Origin: a virus
Virus record (IMG/VR): IMGVR_UViG_3300047492_000035
Location: 1-22,971 of that record
Reading direction: 5' to 3' (one strand)
DNA: 22,971 nt
Part shown: positions 7,490 to 15,961 of the stretch, piece by piece
Layout: the number at the start of each line of letters is the position of its first letter
Position numbering within the stretch: position 1 is the stretch's first letter
The notes under the pieces: generated by a model
What the model saw: only the letters and a program-made list of their open reading frames with translations
The model's database searches: none
Told to the model about the DNA's origin: nothing
Program-made: the position numbers and the translations under genes

Positions 7490-8644
7490 TTAACGACCTC
7501 CACGACTTGCTCTGATTTTTTGTAATTGAGCAACTAGTAGATTGTCTGCGGCTTTTTTATCGCCACTCTTGGCTTGTTCACGAAGTTTAGAGATGTTATC
7601 ATCGTTGCTGCGTTGCGTAGTGCTACCTTTACGGTTAGTTAACTGCGCCAAACTAGATCCAGCACTTTTACTGTTAGGTTTTTGACGATACTTAAGTCCA
7701 TCACGAACCAAACTTAATAGATTTTCATCACTACTGATTAAATCAATATTTGGTACACCAGGAATGATTTCTTCCTTTGCGTGTGGCCATATCTTAGCGA
7801 CCTTTTCACGGATCTCGTTGTAGACATATTCATTCTTCAACTCTTTATCACTAAAGTTTCTACGAGCCTCATCTAATCTACCTGCAATCTGTTGTGACCT
7901 GATACTACGAAACTGGTCTACTTGTGGTTTCAACTGCCCGATTAGTTGCTGTTGTTGCCTAATATACTGTTCGTTCTGTGCCATGCTTGCTTGAATTCTT
8001 GCTTGCATTGCCGGGTCTTTAGTTTGCTGTAGTTGCTTTTGAAATGTAGTCTGATAACCTTGTGTTTTCACAATTTCATCATAAGCATTTCTCAAGCGAG
8101 GTTCAATAGTAAACTCCATCGCTAACGCTAAACCTTCAGTTTTAGCACGGGTCTGGTTTAGGTACTCCTCAAACTCAGCCTTTTGGATTTTTAACTCTCT
8201 TGCTTCTTCATGTATTGCTGAACCTTGACCTAATATTGCTGCCGCCTTTTTAGCATCAATAACTACTTCTTTACCGTTCCGCATAAACTTGAACTTAGCG
8301 TTCGGATTAGTTTCTGCAAACTCAATAAAATCAATTAGTTCATCTGCTGTACTGTCAGAATTACCAGTAGTTACCTGTTCAGGGCTATCTGATTCTTCTG
8401 TGCTTTCGCCAATATACTCGTCATTTGATTCATCAACTTCTGGCACATTATCTGTTGCCACAGGGACTTCTGATTCTGCCGTCTCAGTTGTACCTGTTGC
8501 GTCCTCTTCGGTAGCACGAAGTTGATTACGCAAGGTTTGTTCACGCATTGCGGTCATCTTTTGTGCTATACTATCCAAACTCGGAACAGCGGGTGATTCA
8601 GTGGCCGCACTCACTTGAGTGTTAGGGCTGATTTCTGTTGTCAT
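7490..8644 (-). CDS. Capsid scaffolding protein
   Basis: The 384-residue protein lies directly upstream of the capsid gene and has the composition expected of a scaffold. Residues 45-115 are very acidic (ESTEESDSPEQ). Residues about 140-265 form a long Gln/Glu/Lys/Arg helix with coiled-coil character (EEARELKIQKAEFEEYLNQ, QYIRQQQQLIGQLKPQ). The C-terminus is basic (DKKAADNLL then ASRGGR), the part that in P22 and phi29 scaffolds binds the coat. There is no catalytic motif of a maturation protease. Start ATG 8644 follows TAAGGAAATTAA. Function is inferred from position and composition, as scaffolds diverge quickly. Confidence 0.78.
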   Translation of the reverse strand: MTTEISPNTQVSAATESPAVPSLDSIAQKMTAMREQTLRNQLRATEEDATGTTETAESEVPVATDNVPEVDESNDEYIGESTEESDSPEQVTTGNSDSTADELIDFIEFAETNPNAKFKFMRNGKEVVIDAKKAAAILGQGSAIHEEARELKIQKAEFEEYLNQTRAKTEGLALAMEFTIEPRLRNAYDEIVKTQGYQTTFQKQLQQTKDPAMQARIQASMAQNEQYIRQQQQLIGQLKPQVDQFRSIRSQQIAGRLDEARRNFSDKELKNEYVYNEIREKVAKIWPHAKEEIIPGVPNIDLISSDENLLSLVRDGLKYRQKPNSKSAGSSLAQLTNRKGSTTQRSNDDNISKLREQAKSGDKKAADNLLVAQLQKIRASRGGR

Positions 8645-8653
8645 TTAATTTCC

Positions 8654-9004
8654 TTAATTGTTAGTTGTATTGGGCACTTCATTCGTGTTACCAATACGAT
8701 TCTTCCAATAAACTGCCCTTTTAAGGCTATTTACGAAATTGTCAATTCCAACAAGTTCGTTACATAACGCAACTCGTTGCAAATTATCTTCTGTTGTATG
8801 TCCACGCAAACTAGCAATATTATCTGCTAGTTCAAACTTAAAGTGATGGACAAACATCGCTAAATCTTTATTTTTTAATAATGCTTCTGCTTGACTACCA
8901 TAATGTCTGACACGGTCTTTTTGTGCCGCTGTCATATTTTTAATATTGTTTAAGTCAACATTAAGTTTTGTATTATAATGGTCAATCGTATCTTCACTAA
9001 TCAT
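8654..9004 (-). CDS. Small helical protein between portal and scaffold
   Basis: A 116-residue, mostly helical protein I do not recognise. Features include AAQKDRVRHYGSQAEALLKN at 25-44, a central HHFKFELADNIASLRGH and NFVNSLKRAVYWKNRIG near the C-terminus. Placement between portal and scaffold in a compact block implies a role in procapsid assembly or a late role in the head, but no motif supports a specific one. The start ATG 9004 has GGAA 9 nt upstream, and a CATAAATA box (9025-9032) lies ahead of it, after the portal stop. Confidence 0.7.
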   Translation of the reverse strand: MISEDTIDHYNTKLNVDLNNIKNMTAAQKDRVRHYGSQAEALLKNKDLAMFVHHFKFELADNIASLRGHTTEDNLQRVALCNELVGIDNFVNSLKRAVYWKNRIGNTNEVPNTTNN

Positions 9005-9024
9005 ATTCTATTCCAATTATATTT

Positions 9025-9032
9025 TATTTATG
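9025..9032 (-). promoter_or_regulatory. CATAAATA late-promoter-like box
   Basis: Minus-strand CATAAATAAAATA lies between the portal stop (9041) and ATG 9004. A T4-like start site would be 9019, giving a 15-nt leader that contains GGAA. It would boost the small protein, scaffold and capsid relative to the portal. Confidence 0.45.
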
Positions 9033-9040
9033 CGTTTATT

Positions 9041-11323
9041 TTACGAATAGACTTTTGGTTGTCCTTGAGCGATAGCCATTAAATCTAATGTTGTTTCGGC
9101 ATCATCTCCGCTTAATTCACTCATAATTTGATTTGCTTTTGCTATATCAAGTTGGGCACTAGCAGTATCTTTCTGATCCTTAGGACTTGGTTGCTTATTA
9201 GCCATAGCCTGTTGTGCCTGTTGTATCATACTCATAACTTCATCATCGCTAGGCAAATACACATCAGCATCTTTCACGCCCAATACATATAATGTATCTG
9301 CGAATGGCTTCTTGACTTTCTTGAATATATCAGGAGTCAATGTACCTTGCATAACCATACTTTGTATTGCTTGATATAAATCTGCTTGACACTTTTGAAT
9401 GATTTGTAATCTTGCTAATTGATTTTCTTCACTCATCATACCAACTGCTAGACTCAATTCAATCTGATGACGGTCACAGAAGTTCATATCGTCCCATGCT
9501 AAGAAGTCTAAGAATTCTGGCTGATTGTCTGGATGTGATTTCTGTGCCAATTTCTTGACACCATAATCATCACCATATTGTATCAATGTACGCCATACTA
9601 ACCATAGTGCTTCTTTAAGACCTTCTGCCGCATTACGAACAGTATTGTCTTGTATAATTTGGTTAGGACTTAACGCAAGTTGCAATTTGATACCACTATT
9701 ACCAGGCGCCATGACTTCTGGATTGAATACATCTTGCGGAGTAGTCATACCTACCATAGCCATTGTGTCTTGCTGAATACGATTCATAGCAACTTCCAAG
9801 AACTGTAAGTTTCCACTTGGAGGAGGCAATTGGTAGATATCTTTACTAGGATCAAATTTGCTATCTAATATAAAGATAGCACTCTCACCATCTTGTAACA
9901 TCTCAAAATCTAATCTGTCTGGCTTAACACCAATGCGAGGTGTTGCTGTCAATAATCCTAATTGAATTTCTGCTCTTGCTGCCGATGTATTATACTCCTG
10001 CATAGGAATAACACTTTCAGCAATACTCATGCCATAGAAGTTACCTGGCAATGGCTTTGGACACATATTTGCTACAGGAATAAATTCTACTTCTCTAGCA
10101 CTAATGATGTAACTACCGCTATAAATGATTTCTACAAGTTCTAGTTCACCATCACCATCAATATCATATTTGTTCCAAACTGTAACAACTGAAATCTGGC
10201 GACTATCTGGATCAGCACTACTCGCACTACTGACAGGAATACCCATGACAGGTACAGAGTCTCTTGCGTGAATGGCTAAGTTGTTTAATACTGAACCTGC
10301 TTGATATGCGCCATTCATGTTGTATTCAGCATAGCGTTCAAATTCTTCTAAGTTAATGCCTGGATATAAATCTACTGCTTCTTGAATAGTCATAGGATCA
10401 TAGTAACCGCAGAAAGGTTGATCCTTCATTTCAGGTACTGTAGGATCACAGATCCAATAATGTTGTGCGATAGGATGAAACTTGATATTAAGATTATAAC
10501 CAGTTAATTTATATTTTGCTGTATAGATTGTGTTTCTGTTTAATGCTTCATCTAAAACGCTTTGTTCAGTATCAACCATACCTTGATTAAAATTATCACG
10601 CATAATGGTCATACTTTCCATACTTGCTTCGTCAGGACTTTCCTGTAATGATGCTATATGTTCGTCCATAAATCCACGCATGGCATCACGCTTTTCAGGA
10701 CCTAATAATTGTGTAACTTCTGCCATTGCGTTTTCCATATCTACATTAGTTTTACGCTTGCTTTGGCGAGTTGCTGTAAGACCACTGCTACTTGCTTGTG
10801 CTTCAAACGCTAATAATTGGTCATTAGTACCTTGAATCTCAACATAGCGTGTGATAGGTTCACGCACAGGCTTAATCATCATCATACCATTCTTATGCAT
10901 GGCAGCGTCCATGATCCAGCGTTCTAATATAAAGTGTGGGTCATTCATTTGGTTAACAATCTTGCTAACCATATCTGTCGCTTGTCTACTTGCACTTTCG
11001 TCATCTTCTCCATCAGCGACAAACTCAAAGTTAATCTCGCCATTTGGCATCAATCCTTTAGCGATTACAGCAGTAGCATAATCAACTACTGGTTTTACGC
11101 TAGGGTGAATATAGTCAATACCATTTACTGGAGCAGTACTGTCAGTAACAGCAAGGCACAAATAGTGATAATCGCTGGCTCTGTTAACAGCATTTTTAGT
11201 CCCTAAATAGCGCAGATAGGATGCCATTTTCACATCCATGAGGTTTTTCATACGCACAAATCGTGCGTTGATATTCTTGTTTTGATTGATCCTATCAATA
11301 GGTATTTGTTTAATGTCTAACAT
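9041..11323 (-). CDS. Portal protein
   Basis: At 760 residues this has the length and layout of large podovirus-type portals. The N-terminal part has helices flanking IHPSVKPVVDYATAVIAKGL (about 72-91). Residues 150-280 hold a charged, helical insert. The stem and clip region carries the typical strand YDIDGDGELELVEIIYSG at 386-403 and FYGMSIAESVIPMQ at 429-442. It is followed by the tunnel-loop/wing stretch NRIQQDTMAMVGMTTPQDVFNPEVMAPGNSG (about 514-545). The last 100 residues are Gln/Ala-rich and helical, a barrel-like or scaffold-contacting tail. It forms the ring at the capsid vertex through which TerL drives DNA. A CATAAATA box precedes it; the ATG at 11323 has only a distant AAGG. TerL lies two genes upstream of the glycosyltransferase. 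Confidence 0.88.
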   Translation of the reverse strand: MLDIKQIPIDRINQNKNINARFVRMKNLMDVKMASYLRYLGTKNAVNRASDYHYLCLAVTDSTAPVNGIDYIHPSVKPVVDYATAVIAKGLMPNGEINFEFVADGEDDESASRQATDMVSKIVNQMNDPHFILERWIMDAAMHKNGMMMIKPVREPITRYVEIQGTNDQLLAFEAQASSSGLTATRQSKRKTNVDMENAMAEVTQLLGPEKRDAMRGFMDEHIASLQESPDEASMESMTIMRDNFNQGMVDTEQSVLDEALNRNTIYTAKYKLTGYNLNIKFHPIAQHYWICDPTVPEMKDQPFCGYYDPMTIQEAVDLYPGINLEEFERYAEYNMNGAYQAGSVLNNLAIHARDSVPVMGIPVSSASSADPDSRQISVVTVWNKYDIDGDGELELVEIIYSGSYIISAREVEFIPVANMCPKPLPGNFYGMSIAESVIPMQEYNTSAARAEIQLGLLTATPRIGVKPDRLDFEMLQDGESAIFILDSKFDPSKDIYQLPPPSGNLQFLEVAMNRIQQDTMAMVGMTTPQDVFNPEVMAPGNSGIKLQLALSPNQIIQDNTVRNAAEGLKEALWLVWRTLIQYGDDYGVKKLAQKSHPDNQPEFLDFLAWDDMNFCDRHQIELSLAVGMMSEENQLARLQIIQKCQADLYQAIQSMVMQGTLTPDIFKKVKKPFADTLYVLGVKDADVYLPSDDEVMSMIQQAQQAMANKQPSPKDQKDTASAQLDIAKANQIMSELSGDDAETTLDLMAIAQGQPKVYS

Positions 11324-11347
11324 ATCGTGACTGTACCCTTATTATTA

Positions 11348-11355
11348 TATTTATG
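11348..11355 (-). promoter_or_regulatory. CATAAATA late-promoter-like box before the portal
   Basis: Minus-strand CATAAATATAATA lies in the 41-bp gap between the glycosyltransferase stop (11365) and the portal ATG (11323). A T4-like start would be 11342, with a 19-nt leader containing AAGGG. Confidence 0.45.
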
Positions 11356-11364
11356 TCTGTAAAA

Positions 11365-12219
11365 TTAGTGTCGTAGCGAGTACTTTAAGTTATCTAAAAA
11401 CTTAGCAACATCACATAGTTCGTTCGTTTTGTAACTGCCATAATTCTTGTCTTGTAACTCAATAACGCCAGGATACTTCTTTTGCTTCCATCCACCGATA
11501 AAATGAGTGAAATAATCGTTAAATGGATAATCTGTCTTATGATTATTCAATAAGACCTTTGTTTTTATCTTTTTGTAGTATTTCAATATACATCCCAATG
11601 TCTGTTGTTCAACACTACAAATATGTAATTTCTTGTCAGTTTTGAATAATTCACGATTATTTTCTACCAACTTGATTGCTGTGTCTGTATATTCACGATT
11701 TAACTTCATATCGTTCATGTACATAAATCCTAGATTAGGACATTGTATACTATCCAATTCATGTTCAGTTCTAGGAAAAACACTGGGCAATTTATAATAT
11801 TTGTATAATCTTCCCAGATTGTAAACTCGTTCTAAACTGCCACCGATATGTTCAAAACTTTGAAACGCAATATCACAATCAACTAACTCTAAATCTTTGT
11901 GTACTATGAAATCTAAGTCAAAATGTAGATAAGGTTCTTTTTGCTTTTCATATGTCAATATCTTGCTGTAAGCCCATAATGTATTTGGCACTAATCTATC
12001 TATGCCATCATATTCAACTACAAAGTCACAATTTTTTGTCAATTGACTAAAAACATTGCGACCTAATGTATCTGTGTATAATGTTGGACGACCATATATT
12101 TTATTGAAACTTTCAATGCTGGCAACACTACATGCCAACATATCTGTTGTGCTATGCCATACACTACTTCCCTTATCATTTAACCATGGACTAAAACTCC
12201 ATGTTGCTATACATTTCAT
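11365..12219 (-). CDS. Glycosyltransferase-like protein (DxD, GT-A type)
   Basis: The 284-residue protein has the hallmarks of a GT-A glycosyltransferase. It has an N-terminal strand-helix unit, PTLYTDTLG at 45-53, LWAYSKILTYEKQ at 81-93, the metal/nucleotide-sugar motif HFDLDF with D101-x-D103, a CPNLGFMYMN strand typical of the acceptor side, and HFIGGWKQK near residue 238, reminiscent of the HxxGxxK motif of GT8/GT32 enzymes. It resembles DUF6734-type proteins. The sugar and target cannot be read; virion glycosylation, DNA base glycosylation or host surface change are all possible. Its ATG overlaps the stop of the preceding 37-residue gene (ATGA), so the two are co-translated. Placement inside the packaging block is unusual. 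Confidence 0.7.
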   Translation of the reverse strand: MKCIATWSFSPWLNDKGSSVWHSTTDMLACSVASIESFNKIYGRPTLYTDTLGRNVFSQLTKNCDFVVEYDGIDRLVPNTLWAYSKILTYEKQKEPYLHFDLDFIVHKDLELVDCDIAFQSFEHIGGSLERVYNLGRLYKYYKLPSVFPRTEHELDSIQCPNLGFMYMNDMKLNREYTDTAIKLVENNRELFKTDKKLHICSVEQQTLGCILKYYKKIKTKVLLNNHKTDYPFNDYFTHFIGGWKQKKYPGVIELQDKNYGSYKTNELCDVAKFLDNLKYSLRH

Positions 12220-12329
12220 TTCTTATCAGTTGGTTCTTCTTTTTTCTTCTTACCAAATGTTTGTTCCCAGTTGTCTCTAAACTTATCTTTAGGGATATCA
12301 AATGGTCTTGGATTGCTACCTTTTCCCAT
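12216..12329 (-). CDS. Tiny conserved-type phage protein (MGKGSNPRPF)
   Basis: A 37-residue ORF: start ATG 12329 follows the strong site TAAGGAGACATT, stop TGA 12216-12218 overlaps the ATG of the glycosyltransferase. The peptide begins MGKGSNPRPFDIPKDKF, continues with RDNWEQTFGK and ends in a Lys/Glu tail. From memory, short proteins beginning MGKGSxPRPFxV and containing a W followed by IFG or TFG recur in many uncultured aquatic phages. No function is known to me. Good ribosome binding site, tight spacing and the recognisable pattern make the gene itself likely. Confidence 0.75.
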   Translation of the reverse strand: MGKGSNPRPFDIPKDKFRDNWEQTFGKKKKEEPTDKK

Positions 12330-12338
12330 AATGTCTCC

Positions 12339-12557
12339 TTAATTAGGTAATATAATTCTTGGTTTAGTCAGTTCATACTGTAAATTACATGCATGACATT
12401 CATGCTCATCGTCATCTTCTAACTCATAAATTGTATGAGGTATGTCATGTGCAATCATTACTTGTTCAAATGCTCTTGCGTGATTTTCACACATTATTGC
12501 CGGACTTCTATCCATAAGCATTGTAAAATACATTGGTTCTTTTTCAATTGGCTGCAT
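12339..12557 (-). CDS. Small CxxH/CxxC putative zinc-binding protein
   Basis: From ATG 12557 the protein has 72 residues. I chose this start over further upstream in-frame codons because GGAAG lies 8 nt before it; it then overlaps the end of TerL by 14 nt. Two pairs of possible metal ligands are visible: C23-x2-H26 (MCENH) and C54-x2-C57 (ECHAC), separated by an acidic linker (YELEDDDEHE). Such spacing fits a small zinc ribbon. Comparable short CxxC proteins are common next to phage terminase genes. Role unknown; a packaging accessory or a regulator are both possible. Confidence 0.7.
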   Translation of the reverse strand: MQPIEKEPMYFTMLMDRSPAIMCENHARAFEQVMIAHDIPHTIYELEDDDEHECHACNLQYELTKPRIILPN

Positions 12558-14154
12558 AAGTTTTCTTCCATGCTGGTTTATTACTATCATCAGGTTTAAT
12601 ATATCTATCACGATGCGCTAACATACGCTCACGATTTGTACGATTGTCCCATGGCTCTGCTATGCCCTGTAAGCAAGCAAGTATACCATAACGACAACTA
12701 TCAATACAATCGTCAGGATCACTAAATCGTCCTTGTGGGTCAACATAGTAATTTTGTGCTTCGCTTAAAAATTGTGTACAGTTTTCATTAATCATCAATG
12801 TACCAATCTCTAACATCTGACGCATCTGATTGATACCATAACTCTTATGATTAGTTATGCGACCTTGACTGTCAGGTGGATTCATTATGGGTTTTTCGTA
12901 AACATTTAATTCGTATTGTTCAAACAACTCACGGATACTATTAGCCGACATTGTATAGCGTCCACTTGTATTTGCATCTGCCGGTAGTACAATGGGCGTG
13001 CCAAATACTTCTGGTCTGAGTAAATGGTTGATGTATTGTGTTGGCACAGCCTCTTCAATTCCTTGAACGATGATTTGCCTGTGAAGATATGCAGTTCTTT
13101 CATATGGTTCCCAATATATTAAACTTATAACAGTTTTATCATTTACTAGACCTAAGTCTAAACTAATAACACGATGTATAGTTTTTAATTGTGTAAAATC
13201 AATATCACCAGTCTTATATGTAGGCCAGTTCTTGATTTGAAACACAGCGCCTTTACCCATGACAGGTTTACCAGCAATTCGTGCTTCACGCTCATGTGGC
13301 AAATAATCACGCTCTAATTGTCTGCGTGTTTCTTTTAATAAAAATGGTTGACCCCAAGGATCATATTCTGGGCAATCGTCCCAACTCACACGAATATATT
13401 CGTAACCTTCTTCACGATTCCAAAACTTACTAACTAGACCATTCAGTCCCTTTAATGGCGTGAACGAACACAAAACTTTACCTTGTGTAGTTGCTGTACG
13501 GGTAACAATTTCACTAAAAAAATCATCAGGAGGTTGTTCGTCAAACACAGCAAGATTTAATTTGAAACCTTGTAACTGACGAACTTCTTGTGTGTAGTTG
13601 GCAAATAATAAGTAACTTTTGCCACCTGAAGTATGTTTAATTTCACAGCCAATACAATTAGCACCGTCATTACGCATTGTATCCAAAACAATACAATCCC
13701 TAGGTATAGCGCCAGTACCAAGATTTTCTTGTAATTTAACATCTTGCGAACCTAATAATTCATTTTGCAATACAAGTGCTACCTGACTCCATCCTTCACC
13801 TGCGACCATTGCTGTGATTGGGCCTTCAAAACGATGGCCTTTCCACCAATCAGGATACAGTCCCGTGAGATGATAGGCTGTCTCAAAACAAGTAGATACG
13901 GTTTTCCCGATACGATTAGCCGCGAGTATTCCTCTACGCTCATTATTTCCTGTTTCAAAGAATCTATATTGGTGTTCAAATGGACGAAAATATTTAAGTT
14001 GGTTATACCTCATGTCATCAGCAATAGATATTGCTAAATCTTGAAGTTTATTTTTTAATGGCCCGGGTATAGTTTTTAATGCATCAATTGTAAGTTTATT
14101 TTCATCAACAACATACCTCAATGCTCTATTCATCAATATGTCTGGTGATAGCAT
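12544..14154 (-). CDS. terL: Terminase large subunit (ATPase and nuclease)
   Basis: The 536-residue protein has all landmarks of TerL, the motor that cuts concatemeric DNA and pumps it through the portal. The ATPase domain shows an adenine-binding region FRPFEHQYRFF (56-66), Walker A AANRIGKT (78-85), Walker B LAVFDE with D205-E206, and the coupling motif SFTPLKG near 230. The nuclease domain has the RNase H-like acids D333 (ISLDLG), D393 (PADANTSG) and D485 (CIDSCRYG). No intein or break is seen. ATG 14154 overlaps the upstream gene by 29 nt, with AAAGA just before it; ATG 14133 is an alternative start. Its end overlaps the zinc-protein gene. Confidence 0.93.
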   Translation of the reverse strand: MLSPDILMNRALRYVVDENKLTIDALKTIPGPLKNKLQDLAISIADDMRYNQLKYFRPFEHQYRFFETGNNERRGILAANRIGKTVSTCFETAYHLTGLYPDWWKGHRFEGPITAMVAGEGWSQVALVLQNELLGSQDVKLQENLGTGAIPRDCIVLDTMRNDGANCIGCEIKHTSGGKSYLLFANYTQEVRQLQGFKLNLAVFDEQPPDDFFSEIVTRTATTQGKVLCSFTPLKGLNGLVSKFWNREEGYEYIRVSWDDCPEYDPWGQPFLLKETRRQLERDYLPHEREARIAGKPVMGKGAVFQIKNWPTYKTGDIDFTQLKTIHRVISLDLGLVNDKTVISLIYWEPYERTAYLHRQIIVQGIEEAVPTQYINHLLRPEVFGTPIVLPADANTSGRYTMSANSIRELFEQYELNVYEKPIMNPPDSQGRITNHKSYGINQMRQMLEIGTLMINENCTQFLSEAQNYYVDPQGRFSDPDDCIDSCRYGILACLQGIAEPWDNRTNRERMLAHRDRYIKPDDSNKPAWKKTYAAN

Positions 14155-14446
14155 GTTCTTTAAGACCCTCTCTTACAAGATACATTTTATAAACTGCGTT
14201 GCTTAAATCACACAATTCACTTGGTGTTAGTTTCCATGTATTAACATCATCCAAATTCACATTATCACGCTTATCTAATCCGTTTTGTAAGCGTTCGGTT
14301 AGTAAGCGTAATATGTGTTCAACTTGACCAGGAAACTTTTCAGTAAAAGCCATACGATGACTAGCATTAATCTTTTGTAGTATTAATGTGTCATTATATC
14401 GTGCTGCCTCTTGTGCCCTTTTAATTTCTTGGTCTCTGTCGTTCAT
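14126..14446 (-). CDS. Small helical protein directly before TerL, possible small terminase
   Basis: From ATG 14446, which overlaps the preceding stop as ATGA, the protein has 106 residues. An upstream TTG at 14461 is less likely. It is charged and helical: DRDQEIKRAQEAARYND at the N-terminus, MAFTEKFPGQVEHILRLLTERLQNGLD in the middle, LTPSELCDLSNAVYKMYLVREGLKEH at the end. Size, helical character and position immediately upstream of TerL fit a small terminase subunit, but no DNA-binding motif stands out and a second candidate exists at 17088-17435. It overlaps TerL by 29 nt, suggesting translational coupling. Confidence 0.72.
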   Translation of the reverse strand: MNDRDQEIKRAQEAARYNDTLILQKINASHRMAFTEKFPGQVEHILRLLTERLQNGLDKRDNVNLDDVNTWKLTPSELCDLSNAVYKMYLVREGLKEHAITRHIDE

Positions 14447-15255
14447 TTGTTTAAGTCCCAAGGATTATTAGCAACACTATCATTCAATGTGACGAATTCA
14501 CGGTCTACCCATACATCCCATTGGTTACTCTTGTTAACACGATATGTTTGCATAGTAGCACGAAGTCGTTTACCGATAGGAGTCAAACTTCCATCTTCAC
14601 GCTGAACAACTTGTTCACCACTTCTTGGATCATACCATTTGATAACTTCAGGACGAATACGACCAAACTTATCAATCTTTTCGCCAACTGGTCGTTGACT
14701 TAATGGACCCATGATTTCATAACTAATCATACCATTTTTGTATTTTCTAAACAACATATGGCATTTCATATCTTTTGCTCTTGCTTCCTCATCTGGATGT
14801 GGGAAAGTAGGAACATAGAATAAGTTCTGAACTTCACTACGGTCAGGTAGTAATTTGCTACGCTCAGGTACTTCTTTGATTGGATCAATAGGAACTAATT
14901 CAGTTCTATCAATATATGGATTCTCACCACCAATAAACTTAGGATCAACTTGTACGCCATTTAATACATCCATAGCAACTTGATATTTTAGTTTATTAGC
15001 ACGACCTTTTAGTGTTAATACAACACCAGTTTGGTCATAAACAAATCTTTCAAGTTCAGTTGCCGTTGGAAAGTCAGTCATCAATCCATCCATATCAAAT
15101 TCTGGATGTGTCAATGCCTGCACTTCTTCTGTTTTTTGTTTTGGCTTTTTAGATTTCTTGACTTCTTCTACTAAGTCAACATGAGGTTCTACCGCATTTT
15201 CAACGACAATATCGTTGTCCCATGGGCTGGGTTCATTTGTAGTTTTTCTATTCAT
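14443..15255 (-). CDS. Unknown 270-residue protein at the head of the packaging operon
   Basis: I chose ATG 15255 (MNRKTTNEPSP) because AAAGGAAA lies 5-8 nt upstream; the frame also extends upstream to a TTG. Residues 1-50 are charged and probably flexible (KKSKKPKQK). The rest appears folded, with FPTATELERFVYDQTGVVL, FIGGENPYIDRTELVPIDP, FRKYKNGMISYEIMGPL, DKFGRIRPEVIKWYDPRSGEQ and a C-terminal VANNPWDLNK. The pattern seems familiar from uncultured marine phages, but I know no function. It opens a unit that runs, with ATGA overlap, into the 106-residue gene and TerL, so a packaging-related role is a reasonable guess only. Confidence 0.73.
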   Translation of the reverse strand: MNRKTTNEPSPWDNDIVVENAVEPHVDLVEEVKKSKKPKQKTEEVQALTHPEFDMDGLMTDFPTATELERFVYDQTGVVLTLKGRANKLKYQVAMDVLNGVQVDPKFIGGENPYIDRTELVPIDPIKEVPERSKLLPDRSEVQNLFYVPTFPHPDEEARAKDMKCHMLFRKYKNGMISYEIMGPLSQRPVGEKIDKFGRIRPEVIKWYDPRSGEQVVQREDGSLTPIGKRLRATMQTYRVNKSNQWDVWVDREFVTLNDSVANNPWDLNK

Positions 15256-15274
15256 AAATTTTCCTTTCAATAAA

Positions 15275-15304
15275 AATACAAGGGTATTTATGTACCCTTG
15301 TATT
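15275..15304 (-). terminator. 12-bp perfect hairpin, probable terminator, with box in loop
   Basis: AATACAAGGGTA (15275-15286) pairs without mismatch with TACCCTTGTATT (15293-15304) around a 6-nt loop. On minus it is followed by TTTATTG and has AT-rich flanks, as in a rho-independent terminator, 7 bp past the stop of the 101-residue gene. The loop and the first bases of the stem contain CATAAATA. Confidence 0.7.
15285..15292 (-). promoter_or_regulatory. CATAAATA late-promoter-like box inside the hairpin loop
   Basis: Minus-strand CATAAATA spans the loop of the 12-bp hairpin and its next two bases. A T4-like start would be 15279, giving a 24-nt leader with AAAGGAAA to ATG 15255. Terminator and promoter thus share the same 30 bp. 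Confidence 0.45.
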
Positions 15305-15311
15305 GACTACA

Positions 15312-15617
15312 TTAATAACCAGAAGTTGCGCCCATTGCGCCCTTCTTTACTGTGCTACGCTTACCAGCGTTGCCCTTTGTAGGTCCACGACCTGTGTTAG
15401 TTGTGTCATGTACGCTTTCTAATGCAGGATTAACTTTGCCTGCTTGACCACGACCACGCATACCTAATGCGTTAGTAATCATATCAGCAAGTTGTGCCTT
15501 TTCGCTACTGCGTGTGTTCTTTTCTTCCATAAAAGTGGCACGCTTTTCACTATTACCTTTATTTCCAACTTGTGGTCCACGACCACTATTGAATGTCATT
15601 TTTGTATTTGATTTCAT
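15312..15617 (-). CDS. Glycine-rich basic protein with GRGPxxGN motifs
   Basis: A 101-residue low-complexity protein, rich in Gly, Lys, Arg, Asn and Thr, probably disordered apart from a helix EKAQLADMITNALGM (39-53). The motif GRGPQVGN occurs at 12-19 and GRGPTKGN at 76-83. The latter is also present in the 147-residue protein two genes upstream, so the two are related in part. It ends VKKGAMGATSGY. Start ATG 15617 has AGGA 9 nt before it, overlapping the previous stop. Function unknown; short GRGP proteins seem common in aquatic phages. Basic charge may point to nucleic-acid contact. Confidence 0.7.
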   Translation of the reverse strand: MKSNTKMTFNSGRGPQVGNKGNSEKRATFMEEKNTRSSEKAQLADMITNALGMRGRGQAGKVNPALESVHDTTNTGRGPTKGNAGKRSTVKKGAMGATSGY

Positions 15618-15621
15618 AATA

Positions 15622-15951
15622 TTATCCTACAATTGTTACTGGAGTGATATAACCAACAACAGCGTTTGCACTACTTACATAGAAGTATACATTGCCAGTA
15701 TTGTTTGTTTCTGCCACTTGAATGAATTCTGTTGCTGATGGCGGAATAACAACAGGATTACTATCAGTACTTAATACTGCGCTAGTTCTAAAACTTAATT
15801 TGATATTGTCAACATTGCTACCATTTGTTACTTTAACAAAACTAATTGAACTAGTTCCAAACAATGGAGTAGTGATATTGCTAATATTAAGTGTTAGTGC
15901 CGCATTTGCAGTAACAGCAGTTGTTGCGCCTAATTTAGAGTATACAGTCAT
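15622..15951 (-). CDS. Small beta-rich protein, possible capsid decoration
   Basis: The 109-residue protein is rich in Thr, Ser, Asn and Val, with almost no charge and alternating hydrophobic strands (ALTLNISNITTPL, SISFVKVTNGS, IKLSFRTSAVL, NVYFYVSSANAVVGYITPVTIVG). This fits a compact beta-sandwich of virion type such as a head decoration or cement protein. No cysteine, signal or membrane segment. ATG 15951 follows AAGGAGTAGACT, which overlaps the stop of the 147-residue gene. The assignment as a virion protein is inferred from composition; no family is recognised. Confidence 0.7.
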   Translation of the reverse strand: MTVYSKLGATTAVTANAALTLNISNITTPLFGTSSISFVKVTNGSNVDNIKLSFRTSAVLSTDSNPVVIPPSATEFIQVAETNNTGNVYFYVSSANAVVGYITPVTIVG

Positions 15952-15961
15952 AGTCTACTCC

